From the NCBI GenBank assembly GCA_022414725.1, contig CM039462.1, positions 129,773,113 to 129,837,112 of the forward strand: a stretch of DNA of 64,000 bases. The letters are read 5' to 3'. Every line of letters begins with the position of its first letter. Positions within the stretch are counted from its first letter, which is position 1. Below the pieces are notes generated by a model. The model searched no databases and was not told the origin of the DNA. It was given only the letters and a program-made list of their open reading frames with translations. The position numbers were made by a program, and so were the translations under genes. Origin of the DNA: Microglena sp. YARC (lineage: Eukaryota > Chlorophyta > Chlorophyceae > Chlamydomonadales > Chlamydomonadaceae). Below, piece by piece: positions 42,970 to 54,099 of this stretch.

Positions 42970-45900
42970 TTACTCTGCAGGGGCAAGGACCGCGCCAGAT
43001 CCAGCCTTAGATGACAGAATAATGCCGACTGCGAGCACGAGGAGAAAGAGTGGGGCCCAGGTTAAGGGGTTTTGAATGCGAACTTTATGAAGGCTTACAA
43101 ATTAGTTACTTAGTTGAGTGATATACAAGCATCAGTAGTAAGGTTCGGCAGATCATATGATGTTAGCCAAAGGAGAGTATGATTTCATACAAATTGCATC
43201 ATACGATATTGTATATAAATGGTTCCTTGAGCCTAGCTAGACTGCCGGCATCAATTGATGACATGATATCATATTGCCGTTCCCTCATCAGTTAAGGTTG
43301 CCAAGGCCATTGGGTTTCCCTTAAGACACCAGCCTCCAGAGGTGATGAATGTATGTTTGTTACAGTCCAGGGGTAGGCCAAATAGGCTAACGGGACTTGC
43401 CCAACCGTATAGGAAGGGCTTAAGAAGAAAAAGCACTGATGAACTGTACCCCCAAACAATCGTTTAATCGACGGGGGCCCTCAGTTCGTGCTTCACCTGG
43501 GATGATAATTTGATTGTGCGATTATTATCGCATTTTTTTATAAATTGAATGATGAATATGGGCTTTTCTTTCTGACTACGAGCAGCAGCTTCTAAGCAGC
43601 TCCCTGAGCCAGCCAAGCCCCAATTTCACCAGCACTGCAGGGGAACTGCCTAAAAGCTGGTGGTGGCAGATGAAAAGAAAAACTATGACACACCTCTTGG
43701 GTATAATACTCAACGATCACCTCACCCACTTATGTATCTCCCAAGTAGCCACCATCAAGCTCTGCACCAAAATTGACACCCAAGCCATTGTCTCCTTCCA
43801 GTCTACTGTCGCGTACATACGACACATGGAACAGGCCCAAACATCTTCGCCAGGGGGACGATACCCCCCCCCCCCCCCCCCCCACACACACACACTGGTG
43901 GTTGGCCCCAGTGAAAGCAAACAGGCTGGCCTCCTCAACCTTACGCCTAGTAATAAGGGTAACTATGTATGTATTTGATTTACTCACCGATCAGTCCATA
44001 CAGAGCCAGCGCCTCGGCGAAAATCAGAATCAGAATCATACCGACAAAGAGCTTAGGCTGCTGAGCATTGGCCCTGCAAGTTGCAACCAGAGGCAAGTTA
44101 AAGTTGAAAAGTTAAAGTTAAAGTTGAAAAGTTAAAGTTTAAATGTGGAGTTATAGTCAAGTTCAAGTTGAAAAGTGGCATTAAAGTGAAGTTACAGTTA
44201 AAAAGTGAAGTTAAAGCCAAATTAAAGTTAAAAAGTGGAGTTATAGTCAAGTTCAAGTTTAAAAGTGAAGTTAAAGTCAAGTTAAAAAGTCAAGTTAAAG
44301 TCAAGTTAAAAAGTCAAGTTAAAGTCAAGTTAAAGTCAAGTTAAAGTCAAGTTAAAAAGTCAAGTTAATAAATCAAGTTCAAGTTAAAAAGTGGAGTTGT
44401 AGTCAATTTAAAGTTGAAAAGTGAAGTTAGAGTCAAGTTTAAGTTAAAAGTGAAGTTGAAGTCAAGTGAAATTAAAAAGTCCAGTCAAAGTAAACAAGTC
44501 CTATGCAGCATCACCCATGTAACTGGTCACTAGTGGTAGATTTCAAATCAAATCAGTCAGTGGCGGCCAGCAGTGTGACCAGCCAGTTTTGTTTTTCAAA
44601 TGTGGAAGTTTTTTTTCTTCTAGCTGTATGGTTCTAGGCCTTCTCCAAGGACAGGGTTTTTGTGCTTTTAAAGCCATTACAGCTTTGAAGGGCCATTTAA
44701 GGCAACAACACAAAACTTTGGTTTACATTCTTATGGCGATAATTTGGCCACAACAGGGTTAAAACTAGCGATCGCTATTTATATAGCCGGAAACAAAAGC
44801 CCTGGGACCAGTCACTTGCGGAATCAGATAGAAGCGGAATCCTTACTATTCAATCAGTCACCCATGTAACTAGACACTAGTGGAAGATTTCGTATCAAAT
44901 CAGTCAGTGGCAGCCAGCAGTGGGACCAGACAGTTTTTTTTCTTCCGGAATACATTCCAATCGGAATACGATACCCTGTTTTGGTCAAAATTGCCGGAAT
45001 AAGGAACCTAAAAATAAAAAAAACGTTTAGTTTTTATCTTCTGAAATTTACTAAAAATGACCCAAATCGACCCAAATCGGAATAAGAATCCTGTTTTGGG
45101 AGGAAAATAAGGAGGAATAAAATGAAAAGGAATCAGATTTCCTAATTTTGATTTGAAAAAAATATCCCTGGGACCAGACAGTTTTTTTTTCATATCTGAA
45201 AGTGCTTTGTTCTAGCTATACGGTTACAGGCCTTCTCCAGGGACAGCGTTCGTGTGCTTTTATAGCCATTACAGCTTGCAAGGGCCATTTAAGGACACAA
45301 CAAAAAACTTTGGTTTACATTCTTATAGCGATAATTTGGCCACAACAGGTTCAAACATAGCGATCGCTATTTATATAGCGGGAAACGTAAGCCCTGGGAC
45401 CAGTCACTTGTGGAATCAGATAGAAGCGGAATCCTTCCTATTCAATCAGTCACCCATGTAACTAGACACTGGTGGAAGATTTCGTATCAAATCAGTCAGT
45501 GGCAGCCAACAGTGTGACCAGCAGTGTGACTAGTCAGGGCTTTTTAAACATGCAATTGGTTTTTTTCTAGCTTTATGGTTGTAAGCCTCCTCGAGGGACA
45601 GCGTTCTTGTGCTTTTTGTAGCTTTTATAGCTTTTAAGGGCCATTTACGGCAACAACAAAACAACATATTTTTACATCCTTATAGCAGGAGGTAGCATCC
45701 TCTACGAAAGGTTGATTCAAGCCGACCGATTTATTCTGAGTATAGAATGTACATGACATAACTATTTGCGATTTATTGAGCATGTTTTCAAATATTTCTG
45801 AGCACCTTATTTAGGGGGGGGGGGGGGGGAGGGGGGGGTCAGCAATCATTTGGTTGTGTGATGACGTTTTACTCAGACCTTCAAATGACATTCTGAGACC

Positions 45901-47285
45901 AACCATTACTAGGCCTTGGTAAGAGCAGTCTATTGGCACCACTTTGGACCTTGTGCAATAAGTATATACCATACCCCCCCCCCCCCCCCCCCCCCCCCAG
46001 GGTGGCTGAAGTACTTGGACAACCTGGGTGGGGTTGCAGAGCTGGTTTTTGACTCACGCGATCCCTGCACTGCAAATCCGAGGACTCCTTTGTTTGCGCC
46101 ATACTGTAAACCCTCTGAATCCTTATCTAAGTTTTTTTGAAGGGGTAATTATATTTAAAGGGGGGGGGAGGGGGAGGGTCAGCCCCCCTCAGGTTTTTTA
46201 AGTTCGACGTTTGCAGCTTTTTTTCCCCTGCTTAAAGCGATAATTTTGCCATAACATAACTAGCGATTGCTATATATAGCAGGAAACAAAAGCCCTGGGA
46301 CCAGTCACTTGTGGAATCAGATAGTAGCGGAACCATTACTAAACAATCCGTCAGCAACATCCATGGTCACATGCAGACGACACATGGAACAGGCCAAAAA
46401 ACCTCCACCAGGGGGATGATACCCCCCCCCCCCCCCCCTTAATGGTGGCTGGCCCCAGTGGAAGTAAACGGGCTGGCCCCCTCAACCAAACGCCTCGTAA
46501 TAAGGCGTACTATTTATTTATTGGCTGTCCACTACTGCAAATTTTACACGTCAGCGAATCAGTATTGTAGAAGTCCACAAAATCGTTTCGACGATTGGCT
46601 AAATGGTAAAGCTCGTTGAAATCATAAGGTGCGGGGTTCGAATCTCTAAGGGTGCGCTATAGTGTTCGCGGTCGCTGTCAACCACCATGGTAGCACTGTC
46701 CAGGTAAAGTAGCAGCCCGTTCTCTACCACCGAAAGGTAGGGCTCCCTTAATACCACGCCCTGCCAAGCGTTATTGTTGCTTTACAAGTCCACGAGACTA
46801 CAGCATGCATGCATGCATGCATATCCCCCCCAGTCAACGAGGAACGTACATAAATTAGCATCTCCCTGGGCGCAGGCGGAACAGTATTAGAGCGACGACG
46901 CGATTAATGATTGTTGCAATTAGATAGGATTTGGAGCAAAGCCTTTTTGGTTTCAGCAAGGGGGTCTTCTGATAGCTTTCGGGGATTTGGTACTTTCCAA
47001 GGGTGGGGTCCAGGGAGTGATTTGGGTAGGGCAGCCCAAAGTGCCGCTCCGGGGATTTCGGGGGTGGGGCAGCGATTTGTTCAGACAAAACGGGGTCATA
47101 GGTAGCGATCGCTAAAGGTAGCGGTCCCTGTAGGTAGAGGGGGAAAAAAACCTGATTTGGAGTATCAGAAGAAATAAAGCATGAGCTGGTCACCCTGATA
47201 CAGTCACCAAACAAACATACTGGTTTGGTCAATCTTAACTGACAGGGGATCTCATGATGTCTAGGTGTGTGTGTATGTGTGTGTA

Positions 47286-47320
<35 letters not shown>

Positions 47321-49305
47321 TTACTGGACTGTGCAGGTAAAGGGGTGGGTGTGTCAAATGGTGGGTGTGGAGTGTGGGGGGGCTAAACCCTACTGGACTG
47401 TGCAGGTGAAGGGGTGGGGGGGGGGGGGGGGGGGGATGCGTGTGTGTAGGGGGGGCGGGAGGGTTGAACCCTACTGGACAGTGATGTGTCCAGAGCTTGA
47501 CCAGGTCAGGGGGGGGGGGATGCGTGTGTGTAGGGGGGGGGAGGGTTGAACCCTACTGGACAGTGATGTGCCCAGAGCTTGACCAAGTCATCCTGGAGCT
47601 CTACCATCTCAAGCATGACAAGGACCTGAACAAGTCTTTCAACTGTCTAATCCGCATACTATGCTCCCTGGTTTCCATGGGCATCGCACGGGGGGACTTG
47701 GGATGGGATATACGCTGAGTAGCCCGGAGTTGGCTGAGTAACCATGTAACAAAAAAAATCAAGTATGAAAGAAGAATCCAAGACAACTCAACACAACCCG
47801 AATAACCAAGTAACGATACAATTCAAGTATGAGAGAGCAATCCAAGACAAGACAACATTATGTGTAGAGACCAAAAGTAAGAACAAGTTATATGCAGCGT
47901 GGCATGCGACGCTAAAAAATGGCGGAGAGTGATCCAACAAAGCGACAGGTGGCAACAGAAGCGAGTTAGTTACGAGACCATTGGCTGACGTATCAGGCTT
48001 CATCACGGTCAGACGGATGGAAGGTCAGTCGGTCGGACGGACAAATGGGTGAACTTGGGGGCTCCCGCTCCCGAGGGGGCTCCGCCAAAAATCCTTGCCA
48101 GTTTGGATAGCGCCTCCAGTGTGTGACTCTTATCTGGTCCAGGCTTATGCCAGACAACTAGGGGGTGACCGCCCTCTGCAGGATGTAGAGTGGCGCGGCG
48201 ATGTTTGGTGCGGTGTGGCGTGCTGTGGTGCGGCATGGTGTGGTGTAGTTAAACAGCGAGAGGTGTGGGATGGAGGCTTCCGTACAGCCTGACCTATTAG
48301 GTTTGCACGTCTCCCCTGCCGTTTCGGGCTTCCGGCAGTACGTCTGCTATACGTACTTTGCTCCCTCAATCAGGGGCTGTAAAAAACGATGCAAAACAGT
48401 GAAGCTTTACATCAAAACTATAAACCGTACCTGACACCAGCATCTCCAACAATTCCAATGGCCATGCCTGCTGCCAGGCCAGCAAGACCGCAGGACAAGC
48501 CTGATGCCAAATGAGCAAATCCATCATACAGAGTGTACTTGTCAGGGAGCACTACACAGGGGGGCAAAGGAAGGACACTGACTTAGTCGTGCAACTGGCC
48601 ACAGGGCAGGCTGTTTAAAGTGGAACGTTGGCTCTCTCATGTACGAGGGATTACAGAAAGTGGGACAATGAGCAACTCAGAAGTGCTAGGCCACGAGGAA
48701 AGGGAAATGGGACAGAGGTGGTTGACCCACCAACTGAAACAAACAGGTGATCTACTCACATCGCTAAGAACTCACCTCCAGTACTAATAATGACGGCAAT
48801 AATGAGACCGTAGATACCTAGCACACCGGCCATAACCACGGGCACGATGGATTTCATCACCAATTCGGGACGCATGACACCCATAGATGCGATTCCAACG
48901 CCTGCAATAGAGGGGAAATTTCGTAATGGTCATTAAGTGCTTGCAGTTTGCTAGGTTCAAGCTATCGGGCCAAATTCTGCCTCGAGAGAGAAAGGAATCA
49001 TGCTCCTTAACTAGGGCGTGGATCTGCAATAATCCTCCGGTCCCTTTGATTGTGCAGCTTCTAGTCGATCGATTTCCATAAGATCGGCAGATTCCCTTAC
49101 CAGACTTGGCAGTTCCATAAGCAGCTCCCATGCCTGCAACGTTCACACCACAAGGGATTGGTCAGATTCAGTCTAGTTCAGACATTTTGATGACGAATAA
49201 CCATAGAAATGGGTGAAGCTATGAAAGATCCGACGCACATGAGAAAACGAGCGCGGAAGCAGCTCCGATGAACCCAAAGAAGGGAGCGGTGTCCTGGTTA
49301 GACAT
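42970..49305 (-). CDS. V-type H+-ATPase 16-kDa proteolipid subunit c
   Basis: The rotor-ring subunit of the vacuolar proton pump, in endomembranes. Six exons on the minus strand: 49,305-49,239; 49,133-49,101; 48,901-48,776; 48,551-48,431; 44,073-43,988; 43,028-42,970 (stop TAA). They join in frame to 163 residues, the normal length. Exon 1 starts [20 protein letters not shown]. Later segments are [83 protein letters not shown] and [15 protein letters not shown]. Four hydrophobic helices are visible. The proton-carrying Glu is residue 136 in helix 4 (FAEALAL). All introns are GT-AG. Intron 4 (4.4 kb) is packed with repeats. The shorter C-terminal tail SGAVLAPAE is mildly unusual. Confidence 0.95.
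43029..43724. other. Distal part of V-ATPase intron 5, with a small MITE
   Basis: 43,575-43,682 is a short long-TIR MITE copy: left end ctacgagcagcagcttctaa, then gcagctccct; right end ggggaactgcctaaaagctg. A segment at 43,365-43,440 (gtccaggggtaggccaaata, then ggctaacgggacttgcccaa) is the inverse of part of the foldback repeat at 52,800. The rest is unremarkable. Confidence 0.6.
43725..43980 (+). repeat. Dispersed repeat with internal poly(C), copy 2
   Basis: Same order as 14,930-15,125 inverted: ctcccaagtagccaccatca, gtctccttccagtctactgt, gacacatggaacaggcccaa, a C20 tract (43,864-43,883), ggtggttggccccagtgaaa, gcaaacaggctggcc. It lies in V-ATPase intron 5, close to exon 5. Confidence 0.75.
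44095..44510. repeat. aagttaaagt-rich simple repeat
   Basis: Imperfect repeats of aagttaaagtcaagttaaaa and variants over about 400 bp of V-ATPase intron 4. Confidence 0.9.
44511..45700. repeat. Long tandem repeat (about 350-590 bp), three units, with AGCGATCGCT
   Basis: Units begin near 44,511, 44,862 and 45,448 with tcacccatgtaactgg(t/a)cac, then tagtggtagatttc, then aatcagtcagtggc. They contain ctagctgtatggtt, ggccttctcc, gccatttaaggcaacaac, the palindrome tagcgatcgcta and a piece agccctgggaccagtcactt. The second unit is longer. A fragment returns at 46,245-46,345. Confidence 0.85.
45700..46364. other. V-ATPase intron 4: G-rich and C25 tracts
   Basis: Holds a G-rich run (45,818-45,838), a C25 tract (45,974-45,998) and the fragment of the preceding tandem unit at 46,245-46,345. 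No gene is seen. Confidence 0.5.
46365..46515 (+). repeat. Dispersed repeat with internal poly(C), copy 3
   Basis: gcagacgacacatggaacag, aaacctccaccagggggatg, a C17 tract (46,422-46,438), ggtggctggccccagtggaa, gtaaacgggctggccccctc and a 3' end aacgcctcgtaataaggcgt. Confidence 0.75.
46583..46785 (+). mobile_element. tRNA-derived SINE, copy 3 (most complete)
   Basis: The tRNA-like head has box A ttggctaaatggtaaagctc (46,595-46,614) and box B ggggttcgaatctc (46,633-46,646). The body has gtgttcgcggtcgctgtcaa, ccaccatggtagcactgtcc, aggtaaagtagcagcccgtt and gggctcccttaataccacgc. This is the best reference copy in the window. Confidence 0.85.
46786..47880. other. V-ATPase intron 4: gcat repeat, G32 tract, G-rich tandem repeats
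   Basis: gcatgcatgcatgcatgcat lies at 46,803. A G32 tract (47,286-47,317) is followed by about four units of ccttactggactgtgcaggt / ccctactggacagtgatgtg plus G runs (47,318-47,590). An open frame at 47,497-47,718 ([20 protein letters not shown]) is not a protein I recognise. Confidence 0.55.
47880..48095 (-). repeat. Dispersed about-215-bp 'ggcggagcccc' repeat, copy 2
   Basis: Inverse orientation: from gaacaagttatatgcagcgt to gggggctccgccaaaaatcc. It matches 13,055-13,275 and the two copies near 50-51 kb. Confidence 0.8.
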
Positions 49306-49860
49306 TTTGGGCTGAATGTCACAAAATGAAGAGGGGTGGTATTCTGAAAGTGCAAGGTTTGCCTGTCAGAGGGAACATGAGCGGAAACCAGCGAACACGA
49401 GCGGAAACTGCAGTACAGGCACTACACAATTGAACGCCCTACTAAACGCTTATCGCTTACTGAACGCTTCGTACCCCCGCGTACCCTCCCCCAAATGTGC
49501 GTGAGAATCAGGAGATACACGCACGTCTTCAGCCTTAATCTGAACAAACGGCCAAAAGGTGCGTGAAATCACGCATATCCCAGATCTATAATTATATAAA
49601 GCGTGCGTAATTACACGCGCTCACACCTCAAGTCTGAAGTTTGCGTGATTTTTGACTCAGTCAAGCAAACACGTACGTTTTAAACTTCCACTGGTAGCCC
49701 TAAAGTTTGACAGACCTTCACAGGAAACTTTACCGGACTTCGAACGATTTCCGTCGAACGACCCTTTGCCAAACCGGATTAGGATGGAGCCTGCGACCAC
49801 TCCAGGTGGTGGGCCTTCGCCAAGTTACGGTTTGCCAAGTTACGCCATGGTACTCTGCAG
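49306..49860. other. Upstream region of the V-ATPase gene
   Basis: 49,560-49,625 holds palindromic motifs (tgcgtgaaatcacgca; gcgtgcgtaattacacgc) and a TATA-like tatataa readable on the minus strand near 49,590, about 290 bp before the start codon. These are plausible promoter elements but unproven. Confidence 0.35.
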
Positions 49861-49865
49861 TACAC

Positions 49866-50765
49866 CGTTACATGGTTTCATTAACAGCAAGCTTGGGCAG
49901 ACTACTTTGTGAACACGCACTTCACCTTGAACTGAATTACTTGCCAAATTGCTGGCTGGAGCCATGTACCGGTCCGGCTACTGAGCCCTAGCTACGTATC
50001 CGTACGAGCCTTAAGTTTGGGCAAGATTAAGTATTGGCAAATGTCTTTATCCCTCTAAAAGTGGGTCTCAGAAAAGCACCGCAAAACTAACTTGGCAAAG
50101 GGGTCAATGACTTTGACTGCCTCAAGTTCATACCTGAAATCCAGTTGGCAAATTATCTTTTTGGCGGAGCCCCCTCTTGAAAGGGGCGGGAGCCCCCAGA
50201 GTTACCCATTTGTCCGTCTGTCCTACCAAAACAATTCTTGAAGCCCGAACGTCAACCAATGGTCGCATACCTAACTCGCTTCGGTCAGCTCCATCCTTGC
50301 CACCTTTCGTTCAGTTGCCAACACACTCCGCCAATTTTCCGCGTCGCTGGCGACGCTGCATAGGACTTGTTGCTTATATGTTATTGGTACATTTCCTTGT
50401 TACATGTTCTGATGTTCACTACCATACGCTCCTTAAGTATTGGCGAGATTAAGTATTGACAAATGTCATTTCCCCCCTAAAAGTGGGTCTCAGAAAAGCA
50501 TGGCAAAACTGACTTGGCAAAAGGGTCTATGGCTTTGACTGTCTCAAGCTCAGACCTGAAATCCAGTTGGAAAGGGTCTCATGTTATTGGTACATTTTAA
50601 CATTTCCTTGTTACATGTTCACTAACTAGTCTGCCCAAGCTTGCTGTAAAACCATGTAACAATTCAAATCAGTAGCATTAAACTTGCTAGGGCTTAGTAG
50701 CCAGGCCGGTACATGGTTCAAGCCAGCCAACTTGCTGGCTGGAGCCATGTAAATAAGTTCAAGGT
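49866..50765. repeat. Composite inverted repeat with duplicated inner segment
   Basis: The left arm (acatggtttcattaacagca, agcttgggcagactac, gccatgtaccggtccggcta) is inverted in the right arm (tagtctgcccaagcttgctg, taaaaccatgtaac, cttagtagccaggccggtac). Inside, a segment of about 145 bp occurs twice (50,010-50,155 and 50,432-50,577; taaaagtgggtctcagaaaa, ctgaaatccagttgg), flanking a 215-bp repeat copy at 50,155-50,375. Confidence 0.7.
50155..50375 (+). repeat. Dispersed about-215-bp 'ggcggagcccc' repeat, copy 3
   Basis: From ttttttggcggagccccctc to cgcgtcgctggcgacgctgc, then ataggact. Its ends match copy 1 at 13,055-13,275. Confidence 0.8.
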
Positions 50766-50929
50766 AAGGTTACCAATGGCGGAATCCTGTTTACATTTTT
50801 TTCAATTAAAACCAGATTCAAGTGTGACTCAAAAGAGTTATTGCGGGCATAAGCATGAAGAATATCATTGGCTTTGACATTTAACTATGTATTAGGCTTG
50901 CTTAGGCAGTAAAAAAAAACTCTTACACC

Positions 50930-51245
50930 GTGGTGAACAAGTTCTATGCAGCGTCGCCTGCGACGCTGAAAAATCGCGGAGAGTGATCGTGAGGGAGCGA
51001 CAGGTGGCAACGGAAGCGAGGTAGTTACGAGGCCGTTGGCTGACGTGTCGGGCTTCATCGCGGTCAGATGGATGGATGGATGGATGGATGGATGGATGGA
51101 TGGATGGATGGATGGATGGATGGATGGATGGATGGATGGATGGATGGATGGATGGATGGATGGATGGATGGATGGATGGTCGGACCGACAAATGGGTAAC
51201 ACTGGGGGCTCCCGTCCCCCAGAAGGGGGGCTCCGCCAAAAACGT
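50930..51245 (-). repeat. Dispersed about-215-bp repeat, copy 4, with (GATG)n expansion
   Basis: Inverse orientation (gaacaagttctatgcagcgt to gggggctccgccaaaaacg). About 28 perfect tetranucleotides (ATGG/GATG, about 51,066-51,178) lie inside. At the matching place copy 2 has only agacggatggaagg, so a short seed expanded here. Confidence 0.9.
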
Positions 51246-51780
51246 CAGTTTTGCATCCCAGCAAATCGGCGTCACCATCACCACTCCCAGCCCTAGCAGA
51301 CACTTCAGAGGGTTGGTCGTCAAGGGTTCTTCAGCATCAGCTGTGCTGGAGTGGTCTCAGTTTCAGCATCATTTGTGTTGGACTGTTGGAGTGCTGGATT
51401 GTGGGAACCGTAACTTGGCACAGGCAAACCAGCTGGAGTGGTTCCAGGTTCGAGCACAAACCGGTTTGGCATATACGGGGTCGTTTACCAAACCGTCTGC
51501 CAATACTTAAGGCGCGTGCGGTAGTTGTTTTTAATGCCGAAGACGGCGAGCAGCCAAATTGCTGGCTGAAGCTATGTAACCAAGTTCAAGTTTAGACCAA
51601 AGACGGGGAAAGGGAAGAAGCTGCCGAGGAACTGCCAGGCTCTGCGAAGTCCACACAATAAAGATTATTCAGGGTACCGGTACAAGGTCAGGCCGTTAGG
51701 GAAAGGGTTAGGCCGTTAGGGATATAGGGGTGCACGTTTCTCCAACAGCAATTACAAGGTACAGTATTATCAATTGATCA
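51246..51780. other. Repeat-poor stretch with one 'cgagcagcc' copy
   Basis: Contains the copy at 51,530-51,595 (atgccgaagacggcgagcag, then ccaaattgctggctgaagct). No gene is seen. Confidence 0.45.
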
Positions 51781-51784
51781 GACC

Positions 51785-52055
51785 TACGGTGAAGGGTGGT
51801 TCAGGAGGACCCCCAGCTCTGCACAGTCCTGAGACGCAACTGATTTTACAGCCTGCGCCCTAAGACGCAACCAATTACAAAGCCTGCGTCCTGAGATATA
51901 ACCGACCCGTAACCGACCTATAGCCTGCGTCCTGAGACGCAACCAAACCACTGAAGCGAAGCAACGGACCCTCCCCAAGTTGTGTCTCACGATGCAACAG
52001 ACCCTTTGACGTTGCGACTGCAACGGAGGGCGCGGCGTCCTGAAGACCCCTGCTA
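51785..52055 (+). repeat. Dispersed repeat shared with 22,005-22,225
   Basis: Contains repeated cctgcgtcctgagacgcaac units and ends in cggagggcgcggcgtcctga. It is more internally repetitive than the other copy. Confidence 0.6.
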
Positions 52056-52189
52056 CCATGATAATGAAACAAGTCACTCTTGCGGCTGCATGGGACCTAC
52101 TGCCCACGTGAGTAAGGAGAGAGAAGCATGTAACACCCAATCAAGGGATTGCACTCCTGATGCTCAGGAGTAGGGTGTTATAGTCTTCA

Positions 52190-52740
52190 TCCCATCCCAT
52201 ATTTACTGCATACAGTGAGCATATTTAATTGCAGACCACATTTACTTATTCATTGCATATTTACTACATACAGTGGGCATATTTAATTGCTGACCACATT
52301 TACTTTCTCGCCTTCTTCCTACCCCTCTTTACCCCTCCCGCCTTCTTCCTTCCAAACAGTGCAAAACCATATTAACTCGCCGAGAGCGAGCAGTCCGCAG
52401 GCTGCTAATTGGCAGTTTAAAAGCATCGTCTGGACACTTCTGTAAACTTTCTCATCACCTTCTAGCACATGATTGCATTCGGCCTTTGAACCGCACTGCA
52501 GGATTTTGAATCGTGAACGTGTTATGCGCTGTATTGCAGTGCTCGAGCACGAATATTGGCGGTATACACGTTTTGGGATCTAACCACCTGTTGGCCTACA
52601 CGACAACCTTGCAGGAATTTAGCATTTCCCCTACCCCAATAATTCAGACGCCTATGGTAGTAAGATTTATGACGACGATTCACCTATACTCGCACATAAA
52701 TTATCACCGCAACACTAAATCAGGGACCCCGTCCATAAAA
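52190..52740. other. Gene-free stretch with a short tandem duplication
   Basis: catatttactgcatacagtg, then agcatatttaattgcagacc, is repeated at about 52,196 and 52,255. No gene is seen. Confidence 0.45.
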
Positions 52741-53562
52741 CTAATGTTTGGGGTTCAGTTCACCGGGGCTTTTTTTCGGTTTAGCCCCTCCTGATATCAT
52801 GGTTGGGCAAGTCCCTTCAGCTCATTTAGCTACCCCTGGACTGTACAAAATTCATACATCAGCTGTGATGTGATGCATGGGCATACTATGTTTAGCTGTG
52901 ATTTTACAAGGTGGCAATCTGATATCATAGCCACATTGCTAGACTGTGCTCACCTGTCAGTAGCAGTAGTAGTAGTAGTATATAGTAGTAGTAGTAGTCG
53001 TAGTAGTAGTGGTTGAGCTGTGATTTAACCATGGTAATCTGATCAGATGGCCGCGTGGTAAAACCACAGCTCAACCAATCCTACTACTACTTCTATCTAC
53101 CACTGACAGGTGAACACAGTCTAACAATGTGGCTGTGATGACCCCGTCCACAAAACTAATGTTTGGGGTTCAGTTCACCTGGGCTTTTTTCGTTTTAGCC
53201 CCTCCTGATATCATGGTTGGGCAAGTCCCTTCAGCTCATTTGGCTACCCCTGGACTGTACAAAATTCATACATCAGCTGTGATGTGATGCATGGGCATAC
53301 TATGTTTAGCTGTGATTTTACCACGTGGCAATCTGATATCATAGCCACATTGCTAGACTGTGGTCACCTGTCAGTAGCAGTAGTAGTAGATAGTAGTAGC
53401 AGTAGTAGTAGTCGTAGTAGTAGTGGTTGAGCTGTGATTTTACCACATGGTAATCTGATCAGATGGCCGCGTGGTAAAACCACAGCTCAACCAATCCTAC
53501 TACTAGTTATATCTACCACTGACTGGTGAACACAGTCTAGCAATGTGGCAATGATGACATCT
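52740..53562. repeat. Two tandem foldback units of about 415 bp
   Basis: Each unit starts aaactaatgtttggggttca and contains a long foldback. In unit one, gccacattgctagactgtg (52,931) pairs with cacagtctaacaatgtggc (ending near 53,132), and tggttgagctgtgattt (53,010) pairs with aaaaccacagctcaacca (ending near 53,078). The centre is the palindrome ATCTGATCAGAT. Between the arms are (GTA)n on one side and (CTA)n on the other, which also pair. The second unit (53,153-53,562) repeats all of this. Confidence 0.85.
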
Positions 53563-53599
53563 GATCAGGGTTTAGGGTTTAGTGAAACAGGCTACTTTT

Positions 53600-53735
53600 T
53601 TAGTTGTGACTGGTTGTGAAAGGATCTTTACCCAGGAGGTGGGTCTCCCGACACAAACCAACGACACCGAGGTTTCGGTTCGAATGGTGTTGCCACTCCT
53701 ACAAAATAGTAGGCGCACTTAGGGTAAGTGGGAGA
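53600..53735 (+). repeat. Dispersed repeat shared with 12,610-12,745
   Basis: Plus-strand copy of the pair; contains accgaggtttcggttcgaat, then ggtgttgccactcctacaaa. Confidence 0.65.
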
Positions 53736-53760
53736 TACCGACCCTCGACAAAACATTCAC

Positions 53761-54065
53761 CACTACCCTTATTGACCATTAACTATGATGCCAAAGCTAG
53801 GGTTTACCTTGGAGCTAGGGCCACTACCCCTATTGACCATTGACTATGATGCCACAGCTAGGGTTTACCTTGGAGCTAGGGCCACTACCCCTATTGACCA
53901 TTGACTATGATGCCAAAGCCAGGGTTTACCTTGGAGCTAGGGCCACTACCCCTATTGACCATTGACTATGATGCCAAAGCCAGGGTTTACCTTGGAGCTA
54001 GGGCCACTACCCCTATTGACCATTGACTATGATGCCACAGCTAGGGTTTACCTTGTAGCTCGGGC
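53761..54065. repeat. 61-bp minisatellite, five units
   Basis: The unit reads cactacccctattgaccatt, then gactatgatgccaaagccag, then ggtttaccttggagctaggg, then c, and differs at one to three positions between units. Confidence 0.95.
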
Positions 54066-54099
54066 CAGGCTGACAAACAAACAAACACAGACACGCAAG

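Noticed and set aside
47497..47718. Small [23 protein letters not shown] as a hidden gene or V-ATPase exon
   Set aside because: V-ATPase subunit c is complete without it, it is on the opposite strand, and it starts within a G-rich repeat.
51036..51323. Gly-Trp-Met-Asp and Ser-Ile-His-Pro repeat proteins
   Set aside because: Translations of the (GATG)n array.
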